From Cryobacterium sp. (GTDB lineage Bacteria; Actinomycetota; Actinomycetes; Actinomycetales; Microbacteriaceae), in NCBI RefSeq assembly GCF_025463825.1, contig NZ_JAODBG010000035.1, positions 1 to 35,983 of the forward strand: DNA of 35,983 nucleotides. The letters run 5' to 3'. Below, one piece after another: positions 6,520 to 14,828 of this stretch. How positions within the stretch are numbered: position 1 is the first letter of the stretch; each line of letters starts with the position of its first letter. Under the pieces are notes generated by a model. That model did no database searches, was not told the origin of the DNA, and saw nothing but the letters and a program-made list of their open reading frames with translations. The position numbers and the translations under genes were made by a program.

Positions 6520-8481
6520 CTAGCGCATGCCGTCCGTGATAATCTGCATGATCGAGGTGTCGGCGAGGGTGGTGGTGTCACCGATCTCGCGGCCCTCGGC
6601 CACATCGCGCAGCAAGCGCCGCATGATCTTCCCCGAGCGGGTCTTGGGCAGCTCGCTCACGATGAAGATCTCCCGGGGCCGGGCGATCGCCCCGATCTGC
6701 AACGTCACATGCGCCCGCAGCACCGCGCTGATGTCGGCGTGGCTCACGGCATCCGTCTGGCTGAACTTGATGATCACGAACGCCACCACCGCCTGCCCGG
6801 TCGTCTCGTCGTGGGCGCCCACCACCGCGGCCTCGGCCACCGCGGGGTGTGCCACCAGCGACGACTCGATCTCCGCGGTCGACAACCGGTGGCCCGACAC
6901 GTTCATCACGTCGTCCACCCGGCCGAGCAGCCAGATGTCGCCCTCCCGGTCGAGGCGGGCACCGTCGCCGGCGAAGTAGAGCGGGCCGTTCGGGGCGTCG
7001 GGCCATTTCTCCCAGTACGTCTCGATGAACCGGTCTGGGTCACCCCAGATGCCGCGCAGCATCGACGGCCAGGGTTCGGTCACCACGAGCAGGCCACCGT
7101 TGCCGTGCCCCACGTGGTGGCCGTCCTCGCCGAGCACGTCAATGGAAATGCCGGGGATGGCGACCTGCGCCGCGCCCGGCTTGACCACCGTGAGCCCGGG
7201 CAGCGCGGACACCATGATCGCGCCGGTCTCGGTCTGCCACCAGGTGTCCACGACCGGGGTGACGTGGTTGCCGATCACCTCGCGGTACCACATCCACGCT
7301 TCAGGGTTGATCGGCTCACCCACCGAACCGAGCAGCCGCAGGCTGGTCAGGTCGAACTTCTGCGGTTCCTGCCGGCCGATCTTCATGAACGTGCGGATGG
7401 CGGTGGGCGCGGTGTACAGGATGCTCACCTTGTACTTTTCGATGATCTCCCACCACCGGCCGGGGTGCGGGGTGTCGGGGGTGCCTTCGTAGAGCACCTG
7501 GGTGGCGCCGTTGGCGAGCGGCCCGTAGACCACGTAGGTGTGCCCGGTGATCCAGCCGACATCCGCCGTGCACCAGTAGACGTCCTTCTCCGGCTTGAGG
7601 TCGAAGACCTGCTTGTGGGTGAACGCCGCCTGGGTGAGGTAGCCGCCGCTGGTGTGCAGGATGCCCTTGGGCTTGCCGGTGGTGCCGGAGGTGTAGAGGA
7701 TGAACAGCGGGTTCTCGGCCGGGAACGCCTGGGCCTCGTGCTCGTCGGAGACCGCGGCGAGTTCCTCGTGCCACCACTTGTCGCGCTCGTTCCACTCCAC
7801 GTCGCCGCCGGTGCGTTCCACGACGAGCACGGTGCGCACCGAGGAGTCGCCGCTGGCCAGGGCCGCGTCGACGGCGGGCTTGAGCGGGGTGACGCGGCCC
7901 TTGCGGTAGCCGCCATCCGCGGTGATCACCACAACGGCTTCGGCGTCGTCGATGCGGGAGCGCAGGCTCTCGGCGCTGAAGCCGCCGAAGATGACCGAGT
8001 GCACCGCGCCGATGCGGGCCACGGCCAGCATCGCCACCACGGCCTCGGGGATCATCGGCAGGTAGATGGCCACCCGGTCGCCGGCCTGCACGCCCAGGCC
8101 GATCAGCACGTTCGCGGCCCGCTTGACCTCGCTGGTGAGCTGCGCGTAACTGATCGAGCGGGAGTCACCCGGTTCGCCCTCCCAGTGCAGGGCGATGCGG
8201 TCGCCGTCGCCGGCGAGGACGTGCCGGTCGAGGCAGTTGTACGCCACGTTGAGTTCGCCGTCGTCGAACCATTTCGCGAACGGTGGGTTGGTCCAATCCA
8301 GGGTGCGGGTGAACGGTTTGTGCCAGTGCAGCAGCTCGCGGGCCTGGTTCGCCCAGAAACCCAGGCGATCCTCTGCGGCCTGCTCATAGAGCGACTCGGT
8401 GGCCACGGACGCGGCGGCGAACTCCGGCGAGGGCGGGAACCGGCGGGATTCATGGAGGAGGTGGTCGATTTGCACGCTCAT
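6520..8481 (-). CDS. acs: Acetyl-CoA synthetase (AMP-forming)
   Basis: A 653-residue enzyme, the usual Acs length, that activates acetate to acetyl-CoA through acetyl-AMP in the cytoplasm. Visible motifs are the N-terminal LHWHKPFTRTLDWTNPPF region, the P-loop-like YTSGTTGKPKG, the DTWWQTETG segment of the adenylate site, and the C-terminal PKTRSGKIMRR. The lysine of that last motif is the one reversibly acetylated in Acs enzymes. The ATG at 8481 is preceded by AAAGGAG at good spacing; longer in-frame readings upstream lack domain content. Upstream lies a long non-coding region with hairpins that may regulate it. In mycobacteria acs (Rv3667) also sits near the tad genes and topA-holB, which fits this neighbourhood. 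Confidence 0.95.
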   Translation of the reverse strand: MSVQIDHLLHESRRFPPSPEFAAASVATESLYEQAAEDRLGFWANQARELLHWHKPFTRTLDWTNPPFAKWFDDGELNVAYNCLDRHVLAGDGDRIALHWEGEPGDSRSISYAQLTSEVKRAANVLIGLGVQAGDRVAIYLPMIPEAVVAMLAVARIGAVHSVIFGGFSAESLRSRIDDAEAVVVITADGGYRKGRVTPLKPAVDAALASGDSSVRTVLVVERTGGDVEWNERDKWWHEELAAVSDEHEAQAFPAENPLFILYTSGTTGKPKGILHTSGGYLTQAAFTHKQVFDLKPEKDVYWCTADVGWITGHTYVVYGPLANGATQVLYEGTPDTPHPGRWWEIIEKYKVSILYTAPTAIRTFMKIGRQEPQKFDLTSLRLLGSVGEPINPEAWMWYREVIGNHVTPVVDTWWQTETGAIMVSALPGLTVVKPGAAQVAIPGISIDVLGEDGHHVGHGNGGLLVVTEPWPSMLRGIWGDPDRFIETYWEKWPDAPNGPLYFAGDGARLDREGDIWLLGRVDDVMNVSGHRLSTAEIESSLVAHPAVAEAAVVGAHDETTGQAVVAFVIIKFSQTDAVSHADISAVLRAHVTLQIGAIARPREIFIVSELPKTRSGKIMRRLLRDVAEGREIGDTTTLADTSIMQIITDGMR

Positions 8482-8774
8482 AGATGTCGCTCCTTTGCGA
8501 TTGCAGGCAGTGTCGAGGGGCCGCGGCAGCCTCATTCCTGAACCATACACGGCGAAACAAGCCGGTTCGAGGATGTTCCATGGCGGAAGTAGAGTCGTTA
8601 TTCTGCACCGAACATGATCGGAAAACATCGTCCAATAGCCGATTCTTTCCATGTCCTCATTTAGGGGGACCCAGGGGACTTGCGCATTAGATTTTCCCAA
8701 GTATGCTTATCAATGTCTGAACGAAAGTTTTGACCTGTGGTGCGTTTGGTTCCCCCCAATCAACGCGCTGCCGC

Positions 8775-8806
8775 GGCGGCACCTGTTCCCCCCAATAGGT
8801 GCCGCC
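8775..8806. other. Perfect ten-base-pair hairpin with G/C-run loop upstream of acs
   Basis: GGCGGCACCT pairs perfectly with AGGTGCCGCC around a 12-base loop. The loop sequence GTTCCCCCCAAT is repeated exactly at 8749-8760, outside the hairpin. On the plus strand the stem is followed by CCCCCTCTTTT, resembling a terminator, but no plus-strand gene precedes it. On the minus strand it would lie in or above the acs leader with a G-run exposed in the loop. Confidence 0.7.
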
Positions 8807-8860
8807 CCCCCTCTTTTAACGGCACGATTCGCGTCTCTCAACGGCGCTCGTGTTTTCCTC

Positions 8861-8894
8861 GCACGGCTCGGGCACCCCCCGCCTCGAGCCGTGC
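8861..8894. other. Second perfect ten-base-pair hairpin
   Basis: GCACGGCTCG pairs perfectly with CGAGCCGTGC around a 14-base loop. It has no T-run on either side and no adjacent gene end, so a simple terminator role is not obvious. Confidence 0.65.
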
Positions 8895-8947
8895 ACCCGC
8901 TTGATCCGCTGTACCGCATCACCGCTGTATTAGCCCCCTCCAGGCAG

Positions 8948-9013
8948 AACTGTTGCCCGGCCGGACAATTGCGCCCCGCACACCGGACGCAGAAGTCCGT
9001 CCGGGCAACAGTT
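8948..9013. repeat. Nineteen-base inverted repeat, family B (AACTGTTGCCCGG core)
   Basis: Left arm 8948-8966 and right arm 8995-9013 are complementary with one mismatch, separated by 28 bases. The core AACTGTTGCCCG recurs as a short palindrome at 30559-30581, so this appears to be a dispersed palindromic repeat family. Confidence 0.8.
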
Positions 9014-9041
9014 GTCTCCGCCCGCGGATGTGCCCCTCCCA

Positions 9042-9089
9042 CTGGTCGAGCTCGTCGAGACCCCGTGACCTGCCTGTGTGTCGCGCCCC
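9042..9089. repeat. Interspersed intergenic repeat, family A, copy 2
   Basis: CTGGTCGAGCTCGTCGAGAC and the following bases to 9089 match 4952-5000 with three substitutions and one single-base gap. This copy is single, without the 17-base tandem duplication seen in copy 1. Confidence 0.85.
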
Positions 9090-9229
9090 TCGCCGGTCGG
9101 GCTCGACCGACGCATGGTCGCGATCCGCCCCCGCCGATTGCGTTCCGCCCGCCCCTCCTCCACACGCGCCGCCCTCGGGCCCCATCGCACCCATCCGGAT
9201 GCCGCCACCACCGCCACCCGCCCCCGAGC

Positions 9230-9235
9230 TAGCGT
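9230..9235 (+). promoter_or_regulatory. -10 box (TAGCGT) of a leaderless tadA promoter
   Basis: TAGCGT fits TANNNT and ends exactly six bases before the ATG at 9242, placing the expected transcript start on the A of the start codon. No Shine-Dalgarno sequence is present. Confidence 0.5.
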
Positions 9236-9241
9236 GCCCGC

Positions 9242-10279
9242 ATGCCCGAGCCCTTCGTCGCCGTCCCCTCCTATCTGCCGCATCCCGCCGACCCGGGGGA
9301 GCACCCCGAGCCGCCGCCGCCCGACCCGGCCCCGGCGCGCACCGACCTCTCCGCCCTCGGCCCGCTCGCCCGGTTCGCGCGCGACGCCGCCGTCACCGAC
9401 CTCTTCGTGAACGGTGAAGCCGGCCTGTGGCTGGATGCCGGCGCCGGGTTGGTGCGCGCAACCGACTGGCACGACGACGAGACCGGCATCCGCGACCTGG
9501 CCGTGCGACTGATCGCGCTGGGCGGCCGGCACATCGACGAGGCCAGCCCGTGCGTGGACGTGCGGCTGGCCGATGGCATCCGGGTGCACGCCGTGCTGCC
9601 GCCGGTGTCGAGCACGGGCACGCTGCTCTCCATCCGGCTACCGCGGGTGCACCGCCTCAGCCTCGAGAACCTGCACGCCGGCGGCCTGTTCGGGGAGGGC
9701 GCTGCGGCCGACGACCAGGTCACCCGGCTGCGCGCCGCCGTGCACGGCCGGGAGAACCTGCTCGTGACCGGGGCCGCGGGCAGCGGCAAGACCACCCTGC
9801 TGGCCGCGCTGCTCGCCGAGGCCCCGCCGGCGGAGCGCATCGTCGTGATCGAGGACGTCGCCGAGCTGCACATCGACCACCCGCACGTGGTGGGCCTGGA
9901 GTCCCGGCAGGCGAACCTGGAGGGCGCCGGCCGGATCGGCCTGGACAGCCTGCTGCGCGAGGCCCTGCGGATGCGCCCCGACCGGCTGGTCCTCGGCGAG
10001 TGCCGCGGCGTGGAGATCCGCGAACTGCTCGCGGCCCTGAACACCGGCCACGACGGCGGCGCCGGCACCCTGCACGCCAACTCCCTGGCCGACGTGCCCG
10101 CCCGGCTCGAGGCGCTCGGCGCGCTCGCCGGAATGAGCGCCGCGGCCGTCGCCCGCCAGACGGTGAGCGCCATCAACCTGGTGCTGCACCTCGAACGCCA
10201 CGGCGGTACCCGCCGGCTCGCGCAGGTGGGCCGGTTCGTGCTCGACCCTGCCGATCGGCTGAGCACGGTGCCCGCATGA
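9242..10279 (+). CDS. tadA: TadA/CpaF-type pilus assembly ATPase
   Basis: A 345-residue secretion ATPase of the TadA/CpaF (VirB11-like) family that would power assembly of a Tad/Flp pilus at the inner face of the membrane. The N-terminal 40 residues are proline-rich. The ATPase core shows a Walker A GAAGSGKT, an Asp box IVVIEDVAELH, a Walker B-like LVLGECRG and a His box GTLHANS. It is shorter than many TadA proteins (about 400-450) but matches compact actinobacterial forms. The stop overlaps the next gene by four bases (ATGA). The rest of the pilus locus (pilin, TadE, TadG) lies 9 kb downstream beyond an inserted metabolic operon. Confidence 0.92.
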   Translation: MPEPFVAVPSYLPHPADPGEHPEPPPPDPAPARTDLSALGPLARFARDAAVTDLFVNGEAGLWLDAGAGLVRATDWHDDETGIRDLAVRLIALGGRHIDEASPCVDVRLADGIRVHAVLPPVSSTGTLLSIRLPRVHRLSLENLHAGGLFGEGAAADDQVTRLRAAVHGRENLLVTGAAGSGKTTLLAALLAEAPPAERIVVIEDVAELHIDHPHVVGLESRQANLEGAGRIGLDSLLREALRMRPDRLVLGECRGVEIRELLAALNTGHDGGAGTLHANSLADVPARLEALGALAGMSAAAVARQTVSAINLVLHLERHGGTRRLAQVGRFVLDPADRLSTVPA

Positions 10280-11328
10280 GCCGGCCCGCCGAGATCCCGC
10301 CGATCGAGGAGGTCGCCCGGGTCGCCGAACGCCTCGCGGTGCTGCTCGCCGCCGGGGTGTCGCCGGTGTCGGCGTGGGACTACCTGCTGCCCACCCGGCC
10401 GCTCGAGCCGGCGCCGCTCGCGCCTGGCGGACCGATGCCCCTGGGCGCGCAGCCGAGCAAGCCGTGGGCCCGCCGCGCCCGGGCGCAGGCCGAGACCGAG
10501 CGGGAGCAGCGCAGCATCCTCGGCGCCGCCGCCCACGCCGCCCGTGCGGGCGACAACGTCGCCGACGCCATCGCCGATGCGACGAGCGGCCTCCCCGACC
10601 AGCTCGCGGACGCCTGGCGCGCCCTCGCCGCCGCCTGGGATGTGGCCACCCGCGCCGGAGCGCCCCTGTCCGGCTGTCTGCGCGATCTGGCCGCCGCGTT
10701 CCGGGAGCTCGGCCAGCTGCACCGTGACCTCACCGTGGCGCTCACCGGCCCGCGCGCCACCGCCCGGCTGGTGCTGGTGCTTCCTGTGGTGGCGCTGCTG
10801 TTCGGCTCTCTGATGGGCTTCGACACCCTGCGCACACTGCTGCTCACCGGTCCTGGCCTGGTCTGCCTGACCGCGGGCTCCGCGCTGATGTTCGCCGCCG
10901 CCCGCTGGAACCGCCGGCTGGTGCGGCACGCCCAGGCCGGCGGCCCCGCCCCGGGGCTCGAACTCGACCTCACCGCCATCGGCATGACCGGCGGCGGCTC
11001 CCTCGACGGCGCCCGTCGCACCGCCAGGCACAGCGCCGAACGCTTCGGCCTGCGCCCGCCCGGCGCCGCCGACACCACCACGGATGCCGTCATCGACCGG
11101 GTGCTCGCCCTCTCGGCCCGGGCCGGCGTGCCCGCCGCCGAACTGCTGCGCAGCGAGGCCGAGCAGCTGCGCCGGGACGCCCGCACCGCCGGCCGCCAAC
11201 GCGCCGAAACCCTCGCCGTGACCCTGATGCTACCCCTCGGCGTCTGCGTGCTCCCCGCCTTCATGCTCGTGGGCGTCGCGCCGCTGCTGCTCAGCGTGCT
11301 CTCCGCCACCCTCACTTCCTTCGACTGA
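10276..11328 (+). CDS. TadB/TadC-like type II secretion F-domain membrane protein
   Basis: A 350-residue platform protein of a Tad/type II secretion system. The N-terminal half has the F-domain start (residues about 8-28, AERLAVLLAAGVSPVSAW), then a pair of membrane helices around VLVLPVVALLFGSLMGF and VCLTAGSALMFAAA. The C-terminal half resembles a second, shortened F-domain ending in a helix at VTLMLPLGVCVLPAFMLVG. Mycobacteria have two separate genes at this place (Rv3658c and Rv3657c); here one gene seems to cover both, either by fusion and reduction or by loss of one. The start overlaps the tadA stop (ATGA), giving coupled translation. Confidence 0.85.
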   Translation: MSRPAEIPPIEEVARVAERLAVLLAAGVSPVSAWDYLLPTRPLEPAPLAPGGPMPLGAQPSKPWARRARAQAETEREQRSILGAAAHAARAGDNVADAIADATSGLPDQLADAWRALAAAWDVATRAGAPLSGCLRDLAAAFRELGQLHRDLTVALTGPRATARLVLVLPVVALLFGSLMGFDTLRTLLLTGPGLVCLTAGSALMFAAARWNRRLVRHAQAGGPAPGLELDLTAIGMTGGGSLDGARRTARHSAERFGLRPPGAADTTTDAVIDRVLALSARAGVPAAELLRSEAEQLRRDARTAGRQRAETLAVTLMLPLGVCVLPAFMLVGVAPLLLSVLSATLTSFD

Positions 11329-11362
11329 CGCGCCCGCGCCGCCGTCCTGCCCCGTCGCGCGG

Positions 11363-11430
11363 TCGCCGCACCTCTGGTGGCTGAATGCGCCCCCTATAGC
11401 GGGCGCATCCAGCCAGAGGGGGTGCGGCGA
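11363..11430. repeat. 68-base near-perfect palindrome after the TadB/C gene
   Basis: The outer arms are TCGCCGCACCTCTGGTGGCT (11363-11382) and AGCCAGAGGGGGTGCGGCGA (11411-11430). The centre, 11385-11408, is a 24-base palindrome reading ATGCGCCC, then CCTATAGC, then GGGCGCAT. It begins 34 bases after the TadB/C stop and could act as a transcription terminator, but its length and the extra arm copy next to it are more like a mobile palindromic repeat. Confidence 0.85.
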
Positions 11431-11450
11431 AGCCAGAGGGGGTGCGGCGA
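11411..11450. repeat. Twenty-base tandem repeat, two copies plus a partial third
   Basis: AGCCAGAGGGGGTGCGGCGA occurs at 11411-11430 and again, identical, at 11431-11450, followed by AGCCAG. The first copy is also the right arm of the 68-base palindrome, so the arm has been duplicated. Confidence 0.9.
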
Positions 11451-11646
11451 AGCCAGCGGATGTCCGAGCCGCCGCCGACCATCCCGCCAAAACCAAACCT
11501 CACAGTGTGCTGTGCCCTGCCGGGGGCTGACAAGGGGCCTGACTTTTCGCGACTCACTCGTACGCAGTCGGAAACAATGGCGGCGCCACTTTTTCGCCTG
11601 AACCACGCTGGCCTTTCCAGCGAGTTCATGACGAAAGAGATCCGAG

Positions 11647-13068
11647 ATGACGCAGATCGAGGCAGAGGGCGCACTCCGCGCGGTAGACATTCTGGAGCGC
11701 ACACTGTCGGAGGAGTACCCGCAGATCGAGCTGTGGGCGGCATCGGCCGCCACCGTGGCCTACCGGCACGACGCGGCGACGACGCCGCGGAACGCCGAGC
11801 CCAATCCCGACGTGATCGGCCCCCTGGTGGCCTTCCCGACGAACGCCGAAGAGGTGCAGGCCATCGTGCGCGCCGCCGCCGCCCACGGGGTCACCGTGGT
11901 GCCCCGCGGCGCCGGGTCCGGCCTGGCCGGCGGCGCCAGCGCCACCGACCAGCAGCTCGTGATCACCACCGAACGGCTGAACCGCATCCTCGAGGTCTCG
12001 CCGCTCGACGAGGTCGCCGTCGTCGAACCCGGCGTGATCAACGCCGCCCTCAACGAGCACCTGGCACGGACCGGGCTGTTCTACGCCCCCGACCCGGCCA
12101 GCTTCGAAATCTCCTCGATCGGGGGCAATATCGCCACCAACGCCGGCGGGCTGCGCTGCGCGAAGTATGGCGTGACCCGGGAATCCGTGCTCGCCCTCGA
12201 CGTGGTGCTCGCGGACGGCAGCCTCGTCAGCGTGGGGCACCGCTCGATCAAGGGCGTGACCGGGTTCGACCTCACGAGCCTGTTCGTCGGCTCGGAGGGC
12301 GTGCTGGGCATCGTCGTCAAGGCCACCCTGCGGCTGCGGCCGATCCCGGTGGCCCGCCAGACCCTCACGGCGTTCTTCGACAGCACCGTCGCCGGCGCCG
12401 AGGGCCTCGGCGCCATCACGCTGTCGCCGGTGCGGCCATCCGTCATCGAGTTCTTCGACACGGCCACCCTCACCAACATCGACGCGCACTCCGGCACCGG
12501 CCTGCGCGACCGCGGCGCCGCGCTGATCCTCATCGAGATCGACGGCTACGGCATCCACGAGCAGGCGGCCGACCTCACCGCCGCGCTCACCCGCGCCGGA
12601 GCCCGGGTCACCGTCGAACCCGACATCGACGCCGAGCAGCTGTGGGAGCTCCGCCGGCACGGCCGCGGTTTCCCCGCCGGGCACTGCTTCATCGGCGAGG
12701 ACATCGCCGTGCCCAAATCCAACCTTCCCCGGGTGTATGCGGCCTTCGCCGCGCTCGAGGCGCGCTTCGGCGTGCACATCTCCGCGGTCGCGCACGCCGG
12801 CGACGGCAACCTGCACCCGCTGCTGACCATCGCGGCGGACGCCGGCGCCGACCAGTCGGTCGCGCCACCGGAGTTGCACGAGGCCGCGACCGAACTCGTG
12901 CGCATCGCCCTGGCCCTGGGCGGAACCGTGAGCGGCGAACACGGCATCGGCACCCTCAAACGCGACTGGGCCGCCCTCGAACTCACCGAACGCAATCTCG
13001 ACATCCACCGGGCCCTCAAGGCCGCGCTCGACCCGACGCACACGCTCAACCCGGGCAAGGCCTTCTGA
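11647..13068 (+). CDS. FAD-linked oxidase (GlcD / D-2-hydroxyacid dehydrogenase type)
   Basis: A 473-residue FAD enzyme of the vanillyl-alcohol-oxidase fold that oxidises D-2-hydroxyacids (glycolate, D-lactate, D-2-hydroxyglutarate and relatives) to 2-oxoacids. The FAD domain shows VPRGAGSGLAGG (about 85-96) and SSIGGNIATNAGG. The C-terminal substrate domain carries HAGDGNLHP (about 378-386) and SGEHGIGTLKRDW (about 427-439). All expected motifs are intact. It leads a block of same-strand genes: about 110 bases later a solute-binding protein starts, followed by permeases, ATPase and an aminotransferase. The exact substrate cannot be read from sequence; the neighbours suggest an imported amino- or hydroxyacid conjugate. 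Confidence 0.92.
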   Translation: MTQIEAEGALRAVDILERTLSEEYPQIELWAASAATVAYRHDAATTPRNAEPNPDVIGPLVAFPTNAEEVQAIVRAAAAHGVTVVPRGAGSGLAGGASATDQQLVITTERLNRILEVSPLDEVAVVEPGVINAALNEHLARTGLFYAPDPASFEISSIGGNIATNAGGLRCAKYGVTRESVLALDVVLADGSLVSVGHRSIKGVTGFDLTSLFVGSEGVLGIVVKATLRLRPIPVARQTLTAFFDSTVAGAEGLGAITLSPVRPSVIEFFDTATLTNIDAHSGTGLRDRGAALILIEIDGYGIHEQAADLTAALTRAGARVTVEPDIDAEQLWELRRHGRGFPAGHCFIGEDIAVPKSNLPRVYAAFAALEARFGVHISAVAHAGDGNLHPLLTIAADAGADQSVAPPELHEAATELVRIALALGGTVSGEHGIGTLKRDWAALELTERNLDIHRALKAALDPTHTLNPGKAF

Positions 13069-13178
13069 CCCGCAGCCGGAAGTACCCCACCGGCACACCG
13101 CATCATCCCAAAGCACCGCACAGCCCCACCGCACCATCACCGCCCCCAGCACCCACATTCTCAATCGAAGGACGCCTC

Positions 13179-14828
13179 ATGAAGAACCCCACCCCGCTCA
13201 GGCGGGTGCTCCGCGGCCTTGCGGTCGTCGTCGCCAGCACCGCCCTGCTGGCCGCGTGCGCCGGCTCGGCCGCCCCCGCGGCATCCGGCACCGGCACCGG
13301 CGAACCCGTCGAGGGAGGCGACCTGACGTTCCTCATCCAGGGCTACGACGGCGGCTGGGTCTCCAGCAAGAGCTCGATCTCCAGCTACGAGGGCAACCTC
13401 TGGGGCGAGATCACCGACAAGCTCGTCTACGCCGACGAGGCCGGGGAGCTCAGCCCCTGGATCGCCGAGAGCTGGGAGGAGCTGAACGGCGCCACCGAGT
13501 TCGTCCTCAACCTCAAGGAGGGTGTGACCTTCTCCGACGGCAGCCCGCTCGACGCCGCCGCCGTGGTCGCCAACCTCGACCTGTGGGCCAAGGGCAACCC
13601 CGACCTGGGCATCCCCAAGGTCGGCCTGTTCCCCGGCAGCAACTACGACCGGGCCGAGGCCACCGACAGCAGCACCGTGCACGTGTACTTCAGCTCCCCG
13701 GCGCTGGGCTTCATCCCCACCCTGGGCTACCACGGCACGATCCTGCTCTCCCCGGAGACCCTCGCCCTGCCGCTGGAGGAGCAGGCCGACCTGACCAACC
13801 AGATCGGCAGCGGCCCGTTCACCGTGAAGTCCTGGGAACAGGGTGACAGCTACGTGCTTCAGAAGCGCGCCGACTACGAATGGGGCCCGGAGGCGCTCGG
13901 CCACACCGGCCCCGCCTACCTCGACACGATCACCTACAAGGTGATCAAGGACACCGCGGTGCGCACGTCCACCGTCGTGTCCGGGCAGGCGGATGTGGCG
14001 TTCAACATCGAGCCGCAGGAGATCGAGTCCCTCAAAGCCCAGGGCTTCGGCGTCGCCACCCCGCGCTATCTCGGCTTCACCGACGGGTTCCAGGTGAACA
14101 CCAGCATCTTCCCCACCAACGACGTCGCGGTGCGCCAGGCCATCCAGAGCGGCATCGACCGGCAGGAGATCCTCGATACCGTCTACACGGAGGACTGGAC
14201 AGCGGCGACCTCGTTCCTGCAGGGCAACGTGCCCGAGACCGGCGACTACTCCGACCTTCTCGCCTACGACCCGGAGGCATCCGAGCAGCTGCTCGATGAC
14301 GCCGGCTGGACGGTGGGAGCCGATGGGTACCGCGTCAAGGACGGCCAGACGCTCGAGTTCACCCTCTCGCCCAATCCGTACGTGCCGTCCACCCAGGCCG
14401 AGGACGAGCTGATCGCCCAGCAGCTGAAGACCATCGGCATCAAGGTCAACCTCAAGGTGGTGGATGTCTCCGGTTACGCCGCCATCCAGGCCGACAAGCC
14501 GCCGCTGTTCCAGACCTCGCGCAGCTTCGTCGACGTCGGCACCGTCGCGGGCGTGCTGACCAGCCAGAACGGCGGGGAGGACTGGTGGAAGCTCGGCACC
14601 AGCGACGAGAAGCTCAACGAACTGTCCACCGGAATCGCCACCGCCTCCGACCGGGAGTCCCGCGCGGTCCTCGCCGACGACCTGCAGCAGTACGTGCTCG
14701 AACAGGGCTACTCCATCCCCACCGTGCAGCTCGTGCAGCGGCTCTACCTGACCAACCCGAAGCTGCAGGGTGTGAGCTTCAACGGACTGGCCTACGCGAA
14801 CTTCTACACCGCGTGGTTCTCCGAATGA
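13179..14828 (+). CDS. ABC importer solute-binding lipoprotein, family 5 (peptide/opine/nickel type)
   Basis: A 549-residue extracellular binding protein of solute-binding family 5. A signal peptide ends in the lipobox LLAAC (Cys27), so it should be lipid-anchored outside the membrane. Family features include an N-terminal EGGDLTF start, ITDKLVYADEAGELSPWIAESW and the downstream GSGPFTVKSW segment. An AAGGA-type ribosome binding site precedes the ATG at 13179. Its stop overlaps the first permease start (ATGA). Family 5 proteins bind oligopeptides, opines, glycosides or nickel; the FAD oxidase and aminotransferase next to it argue for an amino-acid-derived ligand, which is inference. Confidence 0.92.
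   Translation: MKNPTPLRRVLRGLAVVVASTALLAACAGSAAPAASGTGTGEPVEGGDLTFLIQGYDGGWVSSKSSISSYEGNLWGEITDKLVYADEAGELSPWIAESWEELNGATEFVLNLKEGVTFSDGSPLDAAAVVANLDLWAKGNPDLGIPKVGLFPGSNYDRAEATDSSTVHVYFSSPALGFIPTLGYHGTILLSPETLALPLEEQADLTNQIGSGPFTVKSWEQGDSYVLQKRADYEWGPEALGHTGPAYLDTITYKVIKDTAVRTSTVVSGQADVAFNIEPQEIESLKAQGFGVATPRYLGFTDGFQVNTSIFPTNDVAVRQAIQSGIDRQEILDTVYTEDWTAATSFLQGNVPETGDYSDLLAYDPEASEQLLDDAGWTVGADGYRVKDGQTLEFTLSPNPYVPSTQAEDELIAQQLKTIGIKVNLKVVDVSGYAAIQADKPPLFQTSRSFVDVGTVAGVLTSQNGGEDWWKLGTSDEKLNELSTGIATASDRESRAVLADDLQQYVLEQGYSIPTVQLVQRLYLTNPKLQGVSFNGLAYANFYTAWFSE

Larger units (their letters stand above)
8482..9241. other. 760-base gene-free region between acs and tadA, hairpin- and repeat-rich
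   Basis: No convincing gene is seen on either strand; open frames here are low-complexity products of GC bias. The part next to acs (about 8560-8745) is much more AT-rich than the surroundings and probably holds the acs promoter and leader. Beyond it lie two hairpins with perfect ten-base stems (8775-8806, 8861-8894), an exact 12-base direct repeat, a 19-base inverted repeat (8948-9013) and a copy of repeat family A (9042-9089). The last bases hold the tadA promoter. Confidence 0.7.
11329..11646. other. 318-base gene-free region at the left edge of the metabolic insert
   Basis: It holds a 68-base palindrome (11363-11430) and a 20-base tandem repeat (11411-11450), listed separately. After them, near 11500, is the small dyad CACAG-TGTG-CTGTG, which could be an operator. 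A TGGCGGCGCCA palindrome with CTTTTT follows near 11580. The sequence just before 11647 (GAAAGAGATCCGAG) contains a weak ribosome binding site for the oxidase gene. Confidence 0.6.

Noticed and set aside
8651..9232. A 193-residue plus-strand gene in the acs-tadA gap
   Set aside because: It runs through hairpins and repeat elements, is rich in Pro/Arg/Ser as expected of GC-biased noise, and has no start signal.
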